A stretch of DNA of 33,506 nucleotides from CAYSNP01 sp964432485 (GCA_964432485.1 CAYSNP010000018.1:1-33506), one strand, 5' to 3'; counted from the stretch's first letter, positions 8,337-16,725 are shown. The notes: generated by a model from the letters alone, not told the origin. Made by a program: numbers and translations.

Positions 8337-8753
8337 ATGTTAGTTAATCAAATTTCAGTTTTTTTAGAAAATAGAAGCGGCAGAATTAAAGAGTTTGCAG
8401 GGGTGCTATCAAAAGCAGGTATAAAAATTATTGCTATGAATATTGCTGATACCAGCGATTATGGTATCCTTAGGCTGATTACCGATAACAATCGGCTTGC
8501 TGTTGAGATGCTTAAGCAAAGCGGCTTTAATATTGCTTCCACAGATTTAATTGGTATAGAAATCGACAATAGCAACGGTATATTGCAAGATGTGCTGCAG
8601 ATATTGGACGAGGAAGAAATCAATATCAATTACCTTTATACTTATATTAAAAGCGATACCGGCTCTACCGTTATACTTTTTAAGGTGGACGAAGTGGAGC
8701 AAACGCTGGCAAAGCTAAAAGAACGAAATGTAAATCTTGCAAATATACTGTAA
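8337..8753 (+). CDS. Tandem ACT-domain protein
   Basis: The 138-residue protein consists of two ACT domains (about 1-68 and 70-138), the small fold that binds amino acids in regulatory proteins. The repeats are visible as QISVFLENRSGRIKEFAGVLSKAGI and, in the second half, GILQDVLQILDEEEINI. GGAG precedes the ATG at a normal distance, and the gene begins 15 nt after the second ligase. Stand-alone ACT proteins are common beside iorAB and paaK in Clostridia and archaea, so it may sense an aromatic amino acid for this pathway. The ligand and partner cannot be told from sequence. Confidence 0.9.
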   Translation: MLVNQISVFLENRSGRIKEFAGVLSKAGIKIIAMNIADTSDYGILRLITDNNRLAVEMLKQSGFNIASTDLIGIEIDNSNGILQDVLQILDEEEININYLYTYIKSDTGSTVILFKVDEVEQTLAKLKERNVNLANIL

Positions 8754-8793
8754 TTAATCAACCGTAAGGGAAAAATTAAGGGGGAGCTTAGGC

Positions 8794-9855
8794 TTGATTA
8801 TATATACAGACCTTAATGCTATTGCCTATAATATTGCCATAGCCCGAAAGCTGTTAGGCAAGGGTGTTGGGCTAATATTTATGGTTAAAGCAGATGCTTA
8901 TAATCATGGAATGGCACAAGTGGCAAGGAGCACAGAAAGGCTTATAGATAAGTTTGGGGTAGCTTATGCGGCAGAAGCGGTTGCTTTGCGCAAAGCAGGT
9001 ATAACAGCCCCCATAATGGTGACCGCCTTTAACTCCATTGAGGCAAAAGATGCGGTTGCTTATGAGCTGTTGCCGCTAATTAGTAACCTAGAGGGGGCAA
9101 TTGCTCTGGAGCGGCAAGCAAAACAGGCGGGCAAGCATATTCCAATAGATATAAAAATAGATTCAGGTATGAATCGTTACGGTATAAAGGATAAGGAGGA
9201 GTGCGCCCAACTTATTGACTTCCTTACCAATTGTTTACATATTACTCCCAGGGCATTAGCTACTCATTTTTATTCTTCCTTACCTTTATCAGCCAGAGAA
9301 CAACATAATATATTTATGCAAAGGGCAAGTGCCTTTTTTGAAGCATTTGGGGCTTTGCCTATACATATGGCATCCAGCGGCATATTGCAAAGTACACCAT
9401 ATTTTAATTATAACGAAGTTAGATTAGGGATGATGCTGTATGGTTACGAAGCGAACAGCAGCAAAGTTAAGCTAGTCCCCGCAATGGGGATAAGCACAGA
9501 AATTGATTTAATCAAGAACTTGAAAAAAGGCGAAAGTGTGGGGTATCAGGCTACCTATAGGGCTAGTAAGGATACCCGAATTGCAATTATCCGCAGCGGA
9601 TACTTTGAGGGACTGGATAGGCGCGCTCAAGGCGGACAAGTATTGGTAAACGGTTGTAGGGCAACAATTATTGGCAATATCAGTATGGATTCTGCTATAA
9701 TTGATTTGGCGGATATTCAAGCGGAGCAAGGCGATAAGGTAATTATTCAAGATTCGCTTCTTAATGCAAGCTATTGGGCAAAAATATGTGGTACAATAGA
9801 TTATGAAATATTGACACGGTATAAAGGCAGATACGATAGGGTTTTTTATGGTTAA
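8794..9855 (+). CDS. Alanine racemase, divergent
   Basis: A 353-residue fold-type III PLP enzyme that interconverts L- and D-alanine for peptidoglycan. The PLP lysine is K32 in MVKADAYNHG. The MNRYGI segment and a C-terminal LTRYKGRYDRVFY match the family. The second catalytic residue, Tyr, is present as Y270, but in GYFEG instead of the usual GYADG, and GNISMD replaces GRVSMD. It therefore looks active but divergent, and another amino-acid substrate cannot be excluded. It starts at TTG with GGGGAG 7 nt upstream and lies 40 nt after the ACT gene. Its end overlaps the next gene by 8 nt. Confidence 0.85.
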   Translation: MIIYTDLNAIAYNIAIARKLLGKGVGLIFMVKADAYNHGMAQVARSTERLIDKFGVAYAAEAVALRKAGITAPIMVTAFNSIEAKDAVAYELLPLISNLEGAIALERQAKQAGKHIPIDIKIDSGMNRYGIKDKEECAQLIDFLTNCLHITPRALATHFYSSLPLSAREQHNIFMQRASAFFEAFGALPIHMASSGILQSTPYFNYNEVRLGMMLYGYEANSSKVKLVPAMGISTEIDLIKNLKKGESVGYQATYRASKDTRIAIIRSGYFEGLDRRAQGGQVLVNGCRATIIGNISMDSAIIDLADIQAEQGDKVIIQDSLLNASYWAKICGTIDYEILTRYKGRYDRVFYG

Positions 9856-10405
9856 AGGTTTTGAGTCGAAATCAGCTTTAAGAGCATTGGCACGCAATGC
9901 GCTTATGGAGCTAAGCGAAAAAGAAAAAATGGAAAAAAGCAAAAAAATTGCTCAAAGGTTGCTTTCTTTGCCAGAATATCAAGCGGCAAGCAGCGTATTT
10001 ATTTATCTTTCTACCGCATTTGAAGCTGATACCAGCGCAATCATAAACGACGCCTTGCAAAAAGAAAAAGTTGTTTATGTGCCCGTTACTTATGAAAAAA
10101 TGTATGCGGTGCGTATTGATAAGCAAAGCAAATTTACTATGGGTAAGTTTGGGATAAGAGTACCCGAGTATTTTCAGCTAGAGGAGAGTCCTGCAATAGA
10201 GTTGGCTATAATTCCGCTGCTGGCTTTTGACAATAACAAAAATAGGCTGGGACATGGCAAGGGCTATTATGATTACTTTTTATCAGATTTTCAAGGGAAA
10301 AAAATAGCGTTGGCATTTCAAGCGCAATGTTTTTCCAGCATACCTATGCAAGCTTATGATATTGTAATGGATAAGATTATTACAGAAGATAGGATTCTGA
10401 TATAA
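9848..10405 (+). CDS. 5-formyltetrahydrofolate cyclo-ligase
   Basis: A 185-residue protein that converts 5-formyl-THF to 5,10-methenyl-THF with ATP, salvaging a storage or inhibitory folate. The family signature NRLGHGKGYYDYFL is present near residue 137, as are an N-terminal Lys/Arg-rich segment (KSALRALARNAL) and the late ALAFQAQ strand. The length is normal. It overlaps the end of alr by 8 nt and is followed 13 nt later by rsmD-coaD, so it belongs to the same transcription unit. Confidence 0.9.
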   Translation: MVKGFESKSALRALARNALMELSEKEKMEKSKKIAQRLLSLPEYQAASSVFIYLSTAFEADTSAIINDALQKEKVVYVPVTYEKMYAVRIDKQSKFTMGKFGIRVPEYFQLEESPAIELAIIPLLAFDNNKNRLGHGKGYYDYFLSDFQGKKIALAFQAQCFSSIPMQAYDIVMDKIITEDRILI

Positions 10406-10418
10406 AAACAGGTGAAAA

Positions 10419-11462
10419 ATGAGAATAATCGGCGGCAAATACAAAGGCAGAAAATTAGCTGCACCTAAAAATGATAAGATTAGGCCTACTTCTGATAGGG
10501 TAAAAGAGTCAATTTTTAATATTGTTGCAGATAGGATTGCCTGCTCTATTGTAATAGACGCTTATAGCGGCAGCGGTGCGCTGGGGATAGAGGCATTATC
10601 CCGAGGCGCAAGCAAAGTGTATTTTATAGATAAGGATTTTAAGGCAATTGAGCTGATTAAAAAGAATTTGGAAGGCATAGAGGGAGAAAGAAAAATTATA
10701 AAGGCATCAACAGCTACTGCTTTTTCTGCTCTTGCCGGCGATGGGGTTAAGGCAGATTTGATTTTTTTAGATCCGCCTTATTATGCAGGGGTCTATGCCA
10801 ATACAATAAGGGATATAGCAAAAAGCAATCTTTTGGCAAGCGGCGGGGTGGTGATTGTGGAGCAGTCCGCTCAAGATTGCAATAATTATTCCTTTGAGGG
10901 GCTGCGCCTTGCCAGACAAAAAAAGTATGGCGATACGGTGATTTGTTTTTACAGTTATGTGCAAGCGGTAGCGGTTACGGGCACTTTTGACCCCATAACC
11001 TGCGGACATATCAGCTTAATTGAATATGCTTTGCGCCTTAGTCCTAAAGTGTATATTGCTCTACTTAAAAATGAAAATAAAAAAGAGTTCTTTGATACCG
11101 ATTTTAGATTGGAGCTGATAAAAAAGGCAGTATCTTGTTATGGGGATAGGGTACAGGCAGATAAATACGACGGGCTTGCTATTGACTATTGTAAGGAAAA
11201 TAATGTACAATTAATTGTCAGAGGCATAAGAAACGCTCAAGACAGGCAATATGAACAGGCTATGGCGGATTGGAACAGAGAGCATGGCGGCATAGAAACT
11301 TTATTTGTGCCTGCTCAAGACAGCCTTATCAGCAGCAGCGCAGTACGCCAAAGGCTAGCAGAAGGGCTGCCGTTACAAGGGTTAGTGCCTGTTGAAATAG
11401 CCAATTTATTAATAGAAAAGATGCATTCTTTACAGGGTACAAAGGAGAATGACAATGTCTAA
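10419..11462 (+). CDS. RsmD-CoaD fusion protein
   Basis: One uninterrupted 347-residue frame carries two enzymes. Residues 1 to about 180 are RsmD, which methylates G966 of 16S rRNA: MRIIGGKYKGRKL, PTSDRVKESIFN, SGSGALGIEALSRGA and LDPPYY. Residues from about 183 are CoaD, phosphopantetheine adenylyltransferase of coenzyme A synthesis: VAVTGTFDPITCGH with the nucleotide-binding TxGH-like motif, VRGIRN and ISSSAVRQR. CoaD normally starts a few residues before its AVYPGTFDP-like segment, so the join is almost end to end, with V181 where its Met would be. That codon is GTG (10959), a possible internal start, but it lacks a well-placed ribosome site (GGTGA is 17 nt away). The genes are neighbours in many Firmicutes, so the fusion probably arose by loss of the intervening stop. 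Confidence 0.9.
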   Translation: MRIIGGKYKGRKLAAPKNDKIRPTSDRVKESIFNIVADRIACSIVIDAYSGSGALGIEALSRGASKVYFIDKDFKAIELIKKNLEGIEGERKIIKASTATAFSALAGDGVKADLIFLDPPYYAGVYANTIRDIAKSNLLASGGVVIVEQSAQDCNNYSFEGLRLARQKKYGDTVICFYSYVQAVAVTGTFDPITCGHISLIEYALRLSPKVYIALLKNENKKEFFDTDFRLELIKKAVSCYGDRVQADKYDGLAIDYCKENNVQLIVRGIRNAQDRQYEQAMADWNREHGGIETLFVPAQDSLISSSAVRQRLAEGLPLQGLVPVEIANLLIEKMHSLQGTKENDNV

Positions 11463-12006
11463 TATCATTGAGTATATTGAGGAGGCGGAACGCTTAATTC
11501 TTTCAGGAAAAAAAGCTATTTTGGGCAAAAATATTGCTATTGACGGCGAGGAGCTATTGGATTTGTTGCATAAGATTCGTCATAGTTTGCCTGAGGAAGT
11601 AAAAGAAGCCCGCCAAGTAATAGCCTTGCGGGATAAAAGGCTAAGGGATGCCGCAGAGCAAGCGGAAGCGCTTTTAACAGATGCCCGAAAGGAAGAAGAG
11701 TCCTTGCGCACTAGCACGGCAAGCGATACTGCTCAAATGGTGGATAAAGCACGCTTACAAGTGCAAGAAATATTAGAGCAGGCTAATTTGCAAAGAAAGC
11801 AATTGCTTGACGAGCAAGATATTATCAAACAAGCCCGCCAAGAAGCAGATGCAATCACAACTTCAGCGCAAGATTACCGCAAAAATATCTTAAAAGAAGT
11901 AGGGGCGGAAATTGATGTACTGCTAGAAGAAATGGAAGAGTACCTTTTAAGCAAGCTAAGAGCAATTAGGCAAGCACGAACAAAAACAGAAACGGAGTTT
12001 AGCTAA
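11455..12006 (+). CDS. Coiled-coil protein downstream of coaD
   Basis: A 183-residue acidic and basic protein rich in Ala, Glu, Gln and Arg, with a long heptad-like helix from about residue 50 to the end (AEQAEALLTDARKEEESL..., MVDKARLQVQEILEQAN). It has no enzyme motif. Similar proteins follow coaD in Clostridia and are often labelled 'ATPase', but I see no Walker motif. An ATG at 11449 has GGAG only 1 nt away, whereas the ATG at 11455 has it 7 nt away, so the latter is chosen; this overlaps coaD by 8 nt. A DivIVA-like or structural role is possible but unproven. A terminator follows. Confidence 0.75.
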   Translation: MSNIIEYIEEAERLILSGKKAILGKNIAIDGEELLDLLHKIRHSLPEEVKEARQVIALRDKRLRDAAEQAEALLTDARKEEESLRTSTASDTAQMVDKARLQVQEILEQANLQRKQLLDEQDIIKQARQEADAITTSAQDYRKNILKEVGAEIDVLLEEMEEYLLSKLRAIRQARTKTETEFS

Positions 12007-12026
12007 GATAACATTAAAATAGGATT

Positions 12027-12058
12027 AACCTTGCTGCGAACGCAAGGTTTTTTATTTT
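12027..12058 (+). terminator. Rho-independent terminator
   Basis: AACCTTGC (12027-12034) and GCAAGGTT (12042-12049) form a perfect 8-bp stem with a 7-nt loop, followed by a T run. It ends the plus-strand unit that finishes with the coiled-coil gene and overlaps the stop of the convergent ylbJ. Confidence 0.9.
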
Positions 12059-13020
12059 AGTATTAATAATCCAAGTAAAAAGGAAATAACTGCTGCAATT
12101 GCCGCTTGTGTGGTTTTTGCCAAGAAATATCTTAACGGTGAAATATTGCATTTGGATAAAAAGGCAAGCGATTGCAACCCTATACAAAGTCCGCCAAAAG
12201 ATATTGCGCCTGATAGAAAAACTGTTTTGCCTATGCGTGTTAGCGGCAGCGAGGCAATCATAAAGCACCCTCGGGTAATCTCTATAAGCGAAGTAAAACA
12301 AGCAATAGAAAGCTCCTTACTAACACCAAAACAGCCAAGCAGGTGAGCAAACACAGCTTGCATGCCAATATCCAGTAAAATATCGATAATCATACTAAAA
12401 ATAGTAATATATCCGCCTACTAATAAAATGGCAAAGATGCTTTCATAAATGCAGTCGTGCAAAAGATTGTCGCTTTGGGCAGATAGTTGAAGCGAAATTG
12501 TTTCAGGATTGTGCTTTGCTGCTTTACTCTTAAACAACAATCCATTGATTAGTGCGGCAAGATAATGAGATATTAAGATAACTACGCCTGCAAGCCTGTC
12601 CGCAAGTGCAACAGCCCCAATTGTTCCTAACACAAATAAAGGGCCGCTGGTAGAGCAAAACACAGAAGCAAACTTGGCATCTTCATATTCTAGCAGTTGC
12701 AAACTATGACATTCGGATACCAGTTTTGCGCCTGTTGGATACCCAGACAGCATACTCATTACCATTATATAGCCTGTAACAGGGGGAGCATTATATAGCT
12801 TTTTCAACGGTTTTTTTATGCTTGCCCCTAAGGTATGCGCCGCTCCCAATGCGGTCAGCACTCTGGTAAAAAAGAAAAAAGGAAACAGCGCAGGCAATAC
12901 GGATATGACAAATAATTTTAGCCCCATAGAGGCAGAAGCCATATAGCGCACAGGATTGACAATAAGCGCAATTATAAAAATGCCTACGGTCAGCATTAAA
13001 GGAAGCCTTAACTTTTTCAC
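12052..13020 (-). CDS. YlbJ-type sporulation membrane protein
   Basis: A 322-residue polytopic membrane protein with about eight hydrophobic helices and the conserved PALFPFFFFTRVL and MSMLSGYPTGAKLV segments of the YlbJ / nucleoside-recognition-domain family. In spore formers YlbJ is needed for spore cortex formation; its transport substrate is unknown. The only start at this position is GTG (13020), without a clear ribosome site; an ATG at codon 9 with AAGG 9 nt upstream is an alternative. It lies 42 nt after tmcAL on the same strand and converges on the coaD unit. Its presence points to an endospore-forming ancestry. Confidence 0.85.
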   Translation of the reverse strand: MKKLRLPLMLTVGIFIIALIVNPVRYMASASMGLKLFVISVLPALFPFFFFTRVLTALGAAHTLGASIKKPLKKLYNAPPVTGYIMVMSMLSGYPTGAKLVSECHSLQLLEYEDAKFASVFCSTSGPLFVLGTIGAVALADRLAGVVILISHYLAALINGLLFKSKAAKHNPETISLQLSAQSDNLLHDCIYESIFAILLVGGYITIFSMIIDILLDIGMQAVFAHLLGCFGVSKELSIACFTSLIEITRGCFMIASLPLTRIGKTVFLSGAISFGGLCIGLQSLAFLSKCNISPLRYFLAKTTQAAIAAVISFLLGLLILK

Positions 13021-13062
13021 ATAAATAATATATGCGGCAAGCCAAAGCGTCTATGCGGTTTG

Positions 13063-14253
13063 CTAGATTAGCAGCATCGAATGGTTGTAATAGCCGCTTT
13101 TATTGATAATATTAAGCAATCCATCCGCTCTAAAAGTAAGTTTAATAAGGGGTTGCAGCAGCTTATCCAGCTTTGATTTGTCAGAAAATCTTTTCATTAT
13201 ATTTGCGCCGGTTTCATCTAAAGCAGAAAGCAAATCCTTACGGGTCTTTTTTATAGCCAAAATATTAATAAGCGGAGGAGCACTAAGCAGTTCGTCATAC
13301 ATTTTTTGAGTAATATCCAGCAGCGCATAAAGACATAGCCGCTTTAGCCGCGCCAAAGTGTATTTTTTGGTTTTAGCCGCTTCTAGCATTTCTTCATAGG
13401 ATTGCGCTTTTAGTGCGGCAAGTTTTAGCCGATTATGCAGCCCTTCGCTAATATCGTAGTAGACTTCCAGCTCCCGCCCGTCCATTGTTTTGATTTTATA
13501 TAAAATCATATCGCCTAAAGAGGACGGTTTTGCCTTAAAAGTGCTAAGTAAGTTATAGCTTAAAGGGGGCAGTGCATCTTTAACTTTTTGCAACTCTCCC
13601 TTTTGGTATGCCTCCCTTATTGCGCTTGCGGAGGGGTATACTGTTTTGGTGGAGGGGTCGTTGTAATCACCAATTCTTTTTATTGTATGCAGTTTGATGC
13701 CTAGCCCCGCCTTTTTTATTGCCGCAGCATAAGCTATCCCAAGCACATTGTTAGGCGAATCAAGTATCCCTTCAAGGTTGGCATACTCTTTGTTTTCCTT
13801 AGCATAAGTGTTAAGAGCAGCAGATAATGCTCTGGGGTAGCTTTGCCCTTGACTGATATTAGCTTGTAAATATTCTTTGAACTCTGGTGGCTCATTATTT
13901 AGCAGTTCTGCCGCCTGCTCAATTAGCAAAGCATCTCCGCATTCGCTGCCAAAGCTAATATATTCGAGGTTAGGGATTTGCGAAAGAGTTTTTATAGCTC
14001 CATACGCAAAGTTATCTGCGGCACTTACTGCATATATAACCGGCAATTCTATTACCATATCCGCTCCCAAGCGTACTGCAATTTCCGCCCGCAAGTATTT
14101 GTCAGCTATTGCCGCTTCCGCCCTTTGCATAAAGCTGCCGCTCATTATGCAAATGACCGTATCCGCTTGCGTTTGTTCTTTTGCCTTTTGCAAATGGTAA
14201 AGGTGACCGTAAGTAAATGGATTATATTCACAGATTATAGCAGTAATTTTCAT
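13063..14253 (-). CDS. tRNA(Met) cytidine acetate ligase TmcAL
   Basis: A 396-residue protein that makes N4-acetylcytidine at the wobble base of elongator tRNA-Met from acetate and ATP. The N-terminal nucleotidyl-transferase motif CEYNPFTYGHLYHL contains the GH pair, and SGSFMQRAEAAIADKYLRAE and SASAIREAY follow; the C-terminal helical half includes LKRLCLYALLDI. The length is normal. GAGG lies upstream of the ATG. It is divergent from pta, so a gene using acetate for tRNA modification lies back to back with the acetate-producing pathway, as is common in this lineage. Confidence 0.92.
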   Translation of the reverse strand: MKITAIICEYNPFTYGHLYHLQKAKEQTQADTVICIMSGSFMQRAEAAIADKYLRAEIAVRLGADMVIELPVIYAVSAADNFAYGAIKTLSQIPNLEYISFGSECGDALLIEQAAELLNNEPPEFKEYLQANISQGQSYPRALSAALNTYAKENKEYANLEGILDSPNNVLGIAYAAAIKKAGLGIKLHTIKRIGDYNDPSTKTVYPSASAIREAYQKGELQKVKDALPPLSYNLLSTFKAKPSSLGDMILYKIKTMDGRELEVYYDISEGLHNRLKLAALKAQSYEEMLEAAKTKKYTLARLKRLCLYALLDITQKMYDELLSAPPLINILAIKKTRKDLLSALDETGANIMKRFSDKSKLDKLLQPLIKLTFRADGLLNIINKSGYYNHSMLLI

Positions 14254-14400
14254 TTTTTTTAACCTCGCTAAATTACCAAGAAATATACTTGCAAAAAAAA
14301 CAAATTTGCGTTATAGTCATTTGGGTGACTTATTAATTTTTAATGTTATATATACATTATAGTATAAAAACGCTAATTTATAAAGTATTTAGGAGCAAGA
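14254..14400. promoter_or_regulatory. Divergent tmcAL / pta intergenic region
   Basis: This AT-rich 147-bp gap separates divergent genes and must hold promoters for both. Candidate -10 boxes for pta lie in TTATATATACATTATAGTATAAA (about 14346-14368), but no well-spaced -35 stands out. A good AGGAG (14391-14395) precedes the pta ATG. I see no riboswitch. Confidence 0.35.
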
Positions 14401-15402
14401 ATGTCTCAATTAATGGATAATATAATGAGCAAAGCCAAAGCCCTTTATCGCCATATTGTGCTGGCGGAAGGGGAGGAGTCTCGCATAATTATTGCCGCAC
14501 AAAATATTGCCAAACTTAAACTTGCTAAGATTACGCTTATAGGCAATGAGCAAGTTATCAGAGAAAAAAGTAAAGGCTTTGACCTTAGCTCCATTGATAT
14601 TGTAGACCCCACAACTTCGCCTAAAAGAGCGGAGTATGCCAGCCTTTTATATTCATTGCGCAAGCATAAGGGACTTACTCAAGAGCAAGCGTGGGCTCAA
14701 GCGGCAGACCCGCTGTATTTTGCTACCTTAATGCTTAAAAATAAGGATGCTGACGGAATGGTAGCAGGTAGTATTCATGCTACTGCAGATACCTTGCGCC
14801 CTGCCTTGCAGCTTATTAAAGCCCGACCGGGTATGAATACGGTATCCAGCTGTTTTGTAATAGATTTGCCTGCGGGCAATTATTCGGATAAAGAAAAAAT
14901 GTTTATTTTTAGCGATTGCGGCATTATCCCCAATCCTAATGCTGAGCAGCTTTCGGATATAGCCCTAGCTGCCGCACATAGCGCAATACATATTATTGGC
15001 ATTGAAAACCCTAAGGTGGCAATGCTATCTTTTTCCACTAAAGGCAGCGCCAAGCATCCTTTAATAGATAAAGTGATAGAGGCAACAAAACTTGCAAAGC
15101 AGCGCGCTCCGCACTTGCTTATAGACGGTGAACTGCAAGGTGACGCCGCACTTGTGCCTGCAGTTGCCAATCTAAAAGCTCCGGACAGTCCGGTGCAAGG
15201 CAGCGCGGATGTGCTTGTTTTCCCTGATTTACAGGCTGGCAATATTGCATATAAACTGGTAGAAAGGCTTGCGGGCGCTGATGCAATGGGCCCGATTTGT
15301 CAAGGGCTTGCTATGCCTGTCAATGACCTTTCCAGAGGATGCTCTGTAGAAGATATTGTAAAAGTTGTAGCTATTACAGCGTTACAAACAATAGATAACT
15401 AG
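14401..15402 (+). CDS. Phosphate acetyltransferase
   Basis: A 333-residue enzyme of the short Pta class, converting acetyl-CoA and phosphate to acetyl phosphate. Typical segments are VLAEGEESRI near the N-terminus, DADGMVAGSIHATADTLRPALQ, FIFSDCGIIPNPNAEQL, and DVLVFPDLQAGNIAYKLVERLAGADAMGP near the C-terminus. It is followed by ackA after a 135-nt gap that holds a conserved leader element. Together the two genes yield ATP from acetyl-CoA with acetate as product. Confidence 0.95.
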   Translation: MSQLMDNIMSKAKALYRHIVLAEGEESRIIIAAQNIAKLKLAKITLIGNEQVIREKSKGFDLSSIDIVDPTTSPKRAEYASLLYSLRKHKGLTQEQAWAQAADPLYFATLMLKNKDADGMVAGSIHATADTLRPALQLIKARPGMNTVSSCFVIDLPAGNYSDKEKMFIFSDCGIIPNPNAEQLSDIALAAAHSAIHIIGIENPKVAMLSFSTKGSAKHPLIDKVIEATKLAKQRAPHLLIDGELQGDAALVPAVANLKAPDSPVQGSADVLVFPDLQAGNIAYKLVERLAGADAMGPICQGLAMPVNDLSRGCSVEDIVKVVAITALQTIDN

Positions 15403-15537
15403 GGAGAAACTTGAAAACTAACGGGGCATATACACTTCCGTCTGAAAGCCTCGCCTGCCTCGCCAGGCTTGCATCTGCACCGTTATTTCAACAAGTTTTT
15501 GTGCCTATAATGGCACATTGGAGGAGCTAATATAATT
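15401..15537 (+). promoter_or_regulatory. Conserved leader element, copy A (ackA)
   Basis: This stretch matches 30341-30529 closely, including the Shine-Dalgarno and its 13-nt distance to the ATG. Its outer arms pair: TTGAAA (15411-15416) and TAACGG (15419-15424) with CCGTTATTTCAA (15480-15491), with a 2-nt bulge. Inside lie CGGGG...TTCCG, a conserved core TCTGAAAGCCTCGCCTGCCTCG, and CCTC blocks that could pair with GGAGG. The inverted repeat TGTGCC-TATAAT-GGCACA (15500-15517) lies just before GGAGG (15520-15524); its centre is a perfect -10, with TTATTT 17 nt upstream. It could be a structured leader RNA, a promoter with an operator, or both. It matches no riboswitch class I know. Confidence 0.7.
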
Positions 15538-16725
15538 ATGAAGATTTTAATTCTCAATGCAGGCAGCAGTTCGCTAAAATATCAAGTAATTGATATGAAA
15601 GACGAGTCGCTATTGTGCAGAGGGTTGGTAGAATGTATAGGGATAGGGGGCAGCAGCTTAATACATAAAACTAATGGCGGAGAGTTAAGGATAAGCAGCC
15701 CGATTGCCAATCATACCGATGCGCTAAAAGTTGTTATTTCTGCCCTTACTGATAAAAAACATGGGGTAGTAGAGGACATTGAAGAGATATTTGCAGTAGG
15801 GCATAGGGTCGTGCATAGCGGAGAGGATTTTTCCCAAAGCGTAATTATTACCCCTCAAGTGTTGGAGATTTGTAAGCAAAACGCATACCTTGCGCCCATA
15901 CATATGCCTGCCAATATTGCTTGTATAGAAAGCAGTATGCAAATTATGAAAAATAAGCCAATGGTAGCTGTATTTGATACCGCATATCATTCCTCTTTGC
16001 CGCCTAAAGCATATATGTATGCAATAGCTTATGACGATTATAAAAAATATAAGGCTCGCAAATATGGTTTCCATGGGACAAGCCATAAATATGTGGCGCA
16101 AATAGCCGCTGACAAGTTAAATAAAAAGCATAGCAAAATTATCACTTGCCATTTAGGTAACGGTAGCTCTATCAGCGCTATTGTGGACGGAAAATGTATG
16201 GATACATCTATGGGTCTTACTCCTCTTGCAGGGGTGATAATGGGCTCTAGGTGCGGGGATGTCGACCCTGCGCTTGTTTCTTTTTTAAGCGACTTAAAAG
16301 GGGTAAGTGCAGAGCAAATCACCCAATATCTTAATAAAAAGTGCGGTTTTCTTGGCGTGGTAGGCGTTAGCGACTTTAGGCGCATTACGGAACTTGCGGA
16401 AAAAGGCTACCCCAGGGCGGTGTTGGCAATAGATATGTTTCAATATAGCATTAAAAAATATATCGGCATGTTTTCTGCTGTAATGAATGGGCTGGATGCC
16501 ATAGTTTTTACCGGCGGAATCGGCGAAAATGCTACCAATGCCAGGGAAAAGATTATGGAAGGGCTGGACTATTTGGGCATAGATTTTGACTTTGAAAAAA
16601 ATAAGGTTGCCAAAGGCGATTTTCTAGAGCTTAACACACCTCAAAGCAAAGTTAAAGTGTATGTTATAGCAACAAATGAAGAGCTAGTCATAGCGCGGGA
16701 AACGAAATCGTTGCTTACTAAGTAG
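15538..16725 (+). CDS. Acetate kinase
   Basis: A 395-residue ASKHA-fold kinase that transfers phosphate from acetyl phosphate to ADP, giving acetate and ATP. Visible are ILILNAGSSSLKYQVID at the N-terminus, VGHRVVHSGE, the phosphate loop HLGNGSSISAI, the DTSMGLTPLAGVIMGSRCGDVDP segment with catalytic Asp and Arg, and FTGGIGENA. The length is normal. GGAGG is unusually far (13 nt) from the ATG, but the same spacing recurs at 30512-30530. The gene closes the pta-ackA pair. A weak T-rich stretch without a clear hairpin follows. Confidence 0.96.
   Translation: MKILILNAGSSSLKYQVIDMKDESLLCRGLVECIGIGGSSLIHKTNGGELRISSPIANHTDALKVVISALTDKKHGVVEDIEEIFAVGHRVVHSGEDFSQSVIITPQVLEICKQNAYLAPIHMPANIACIESSMQIMKNKPMVAVFDTAYHSSLPPKAYMYAIAYDDYKKYKARKYGFHGTSHKYVAQIAADKLNKKHSKIITCHLGNGSSISAIVDGKCMDTSMGLTPLAGVIMGSRCGDVDPALVSFLSDLKGVSAEQITQYLNKKCGFLGVVGVSDFRRITELAEKGYPRAVLAIDMFQYSIKKYIGMFSAVMNGLDAIVFTGGIGENATNAREKIMEGLDYLGIDFDFEKNKVAKGDFLELNTPQSKVKVYVIATNEELVIARETKSLLTK

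Noticed and set aside
10905..10990. Frameshift or missing stop between rsmD and coaD
   Set aside because: The frame is continuous, both domains are in the same frame and motifs are intact on both sides, so I call a fusion, pending read checks.
15425..15480. Resemblance of the leader core (GAAAGCC) to a c-di-GMP-I riboswitch
   Set aside because: Only a short piece matches; the second conserved arm and the receptor sequence of that class are not seen.
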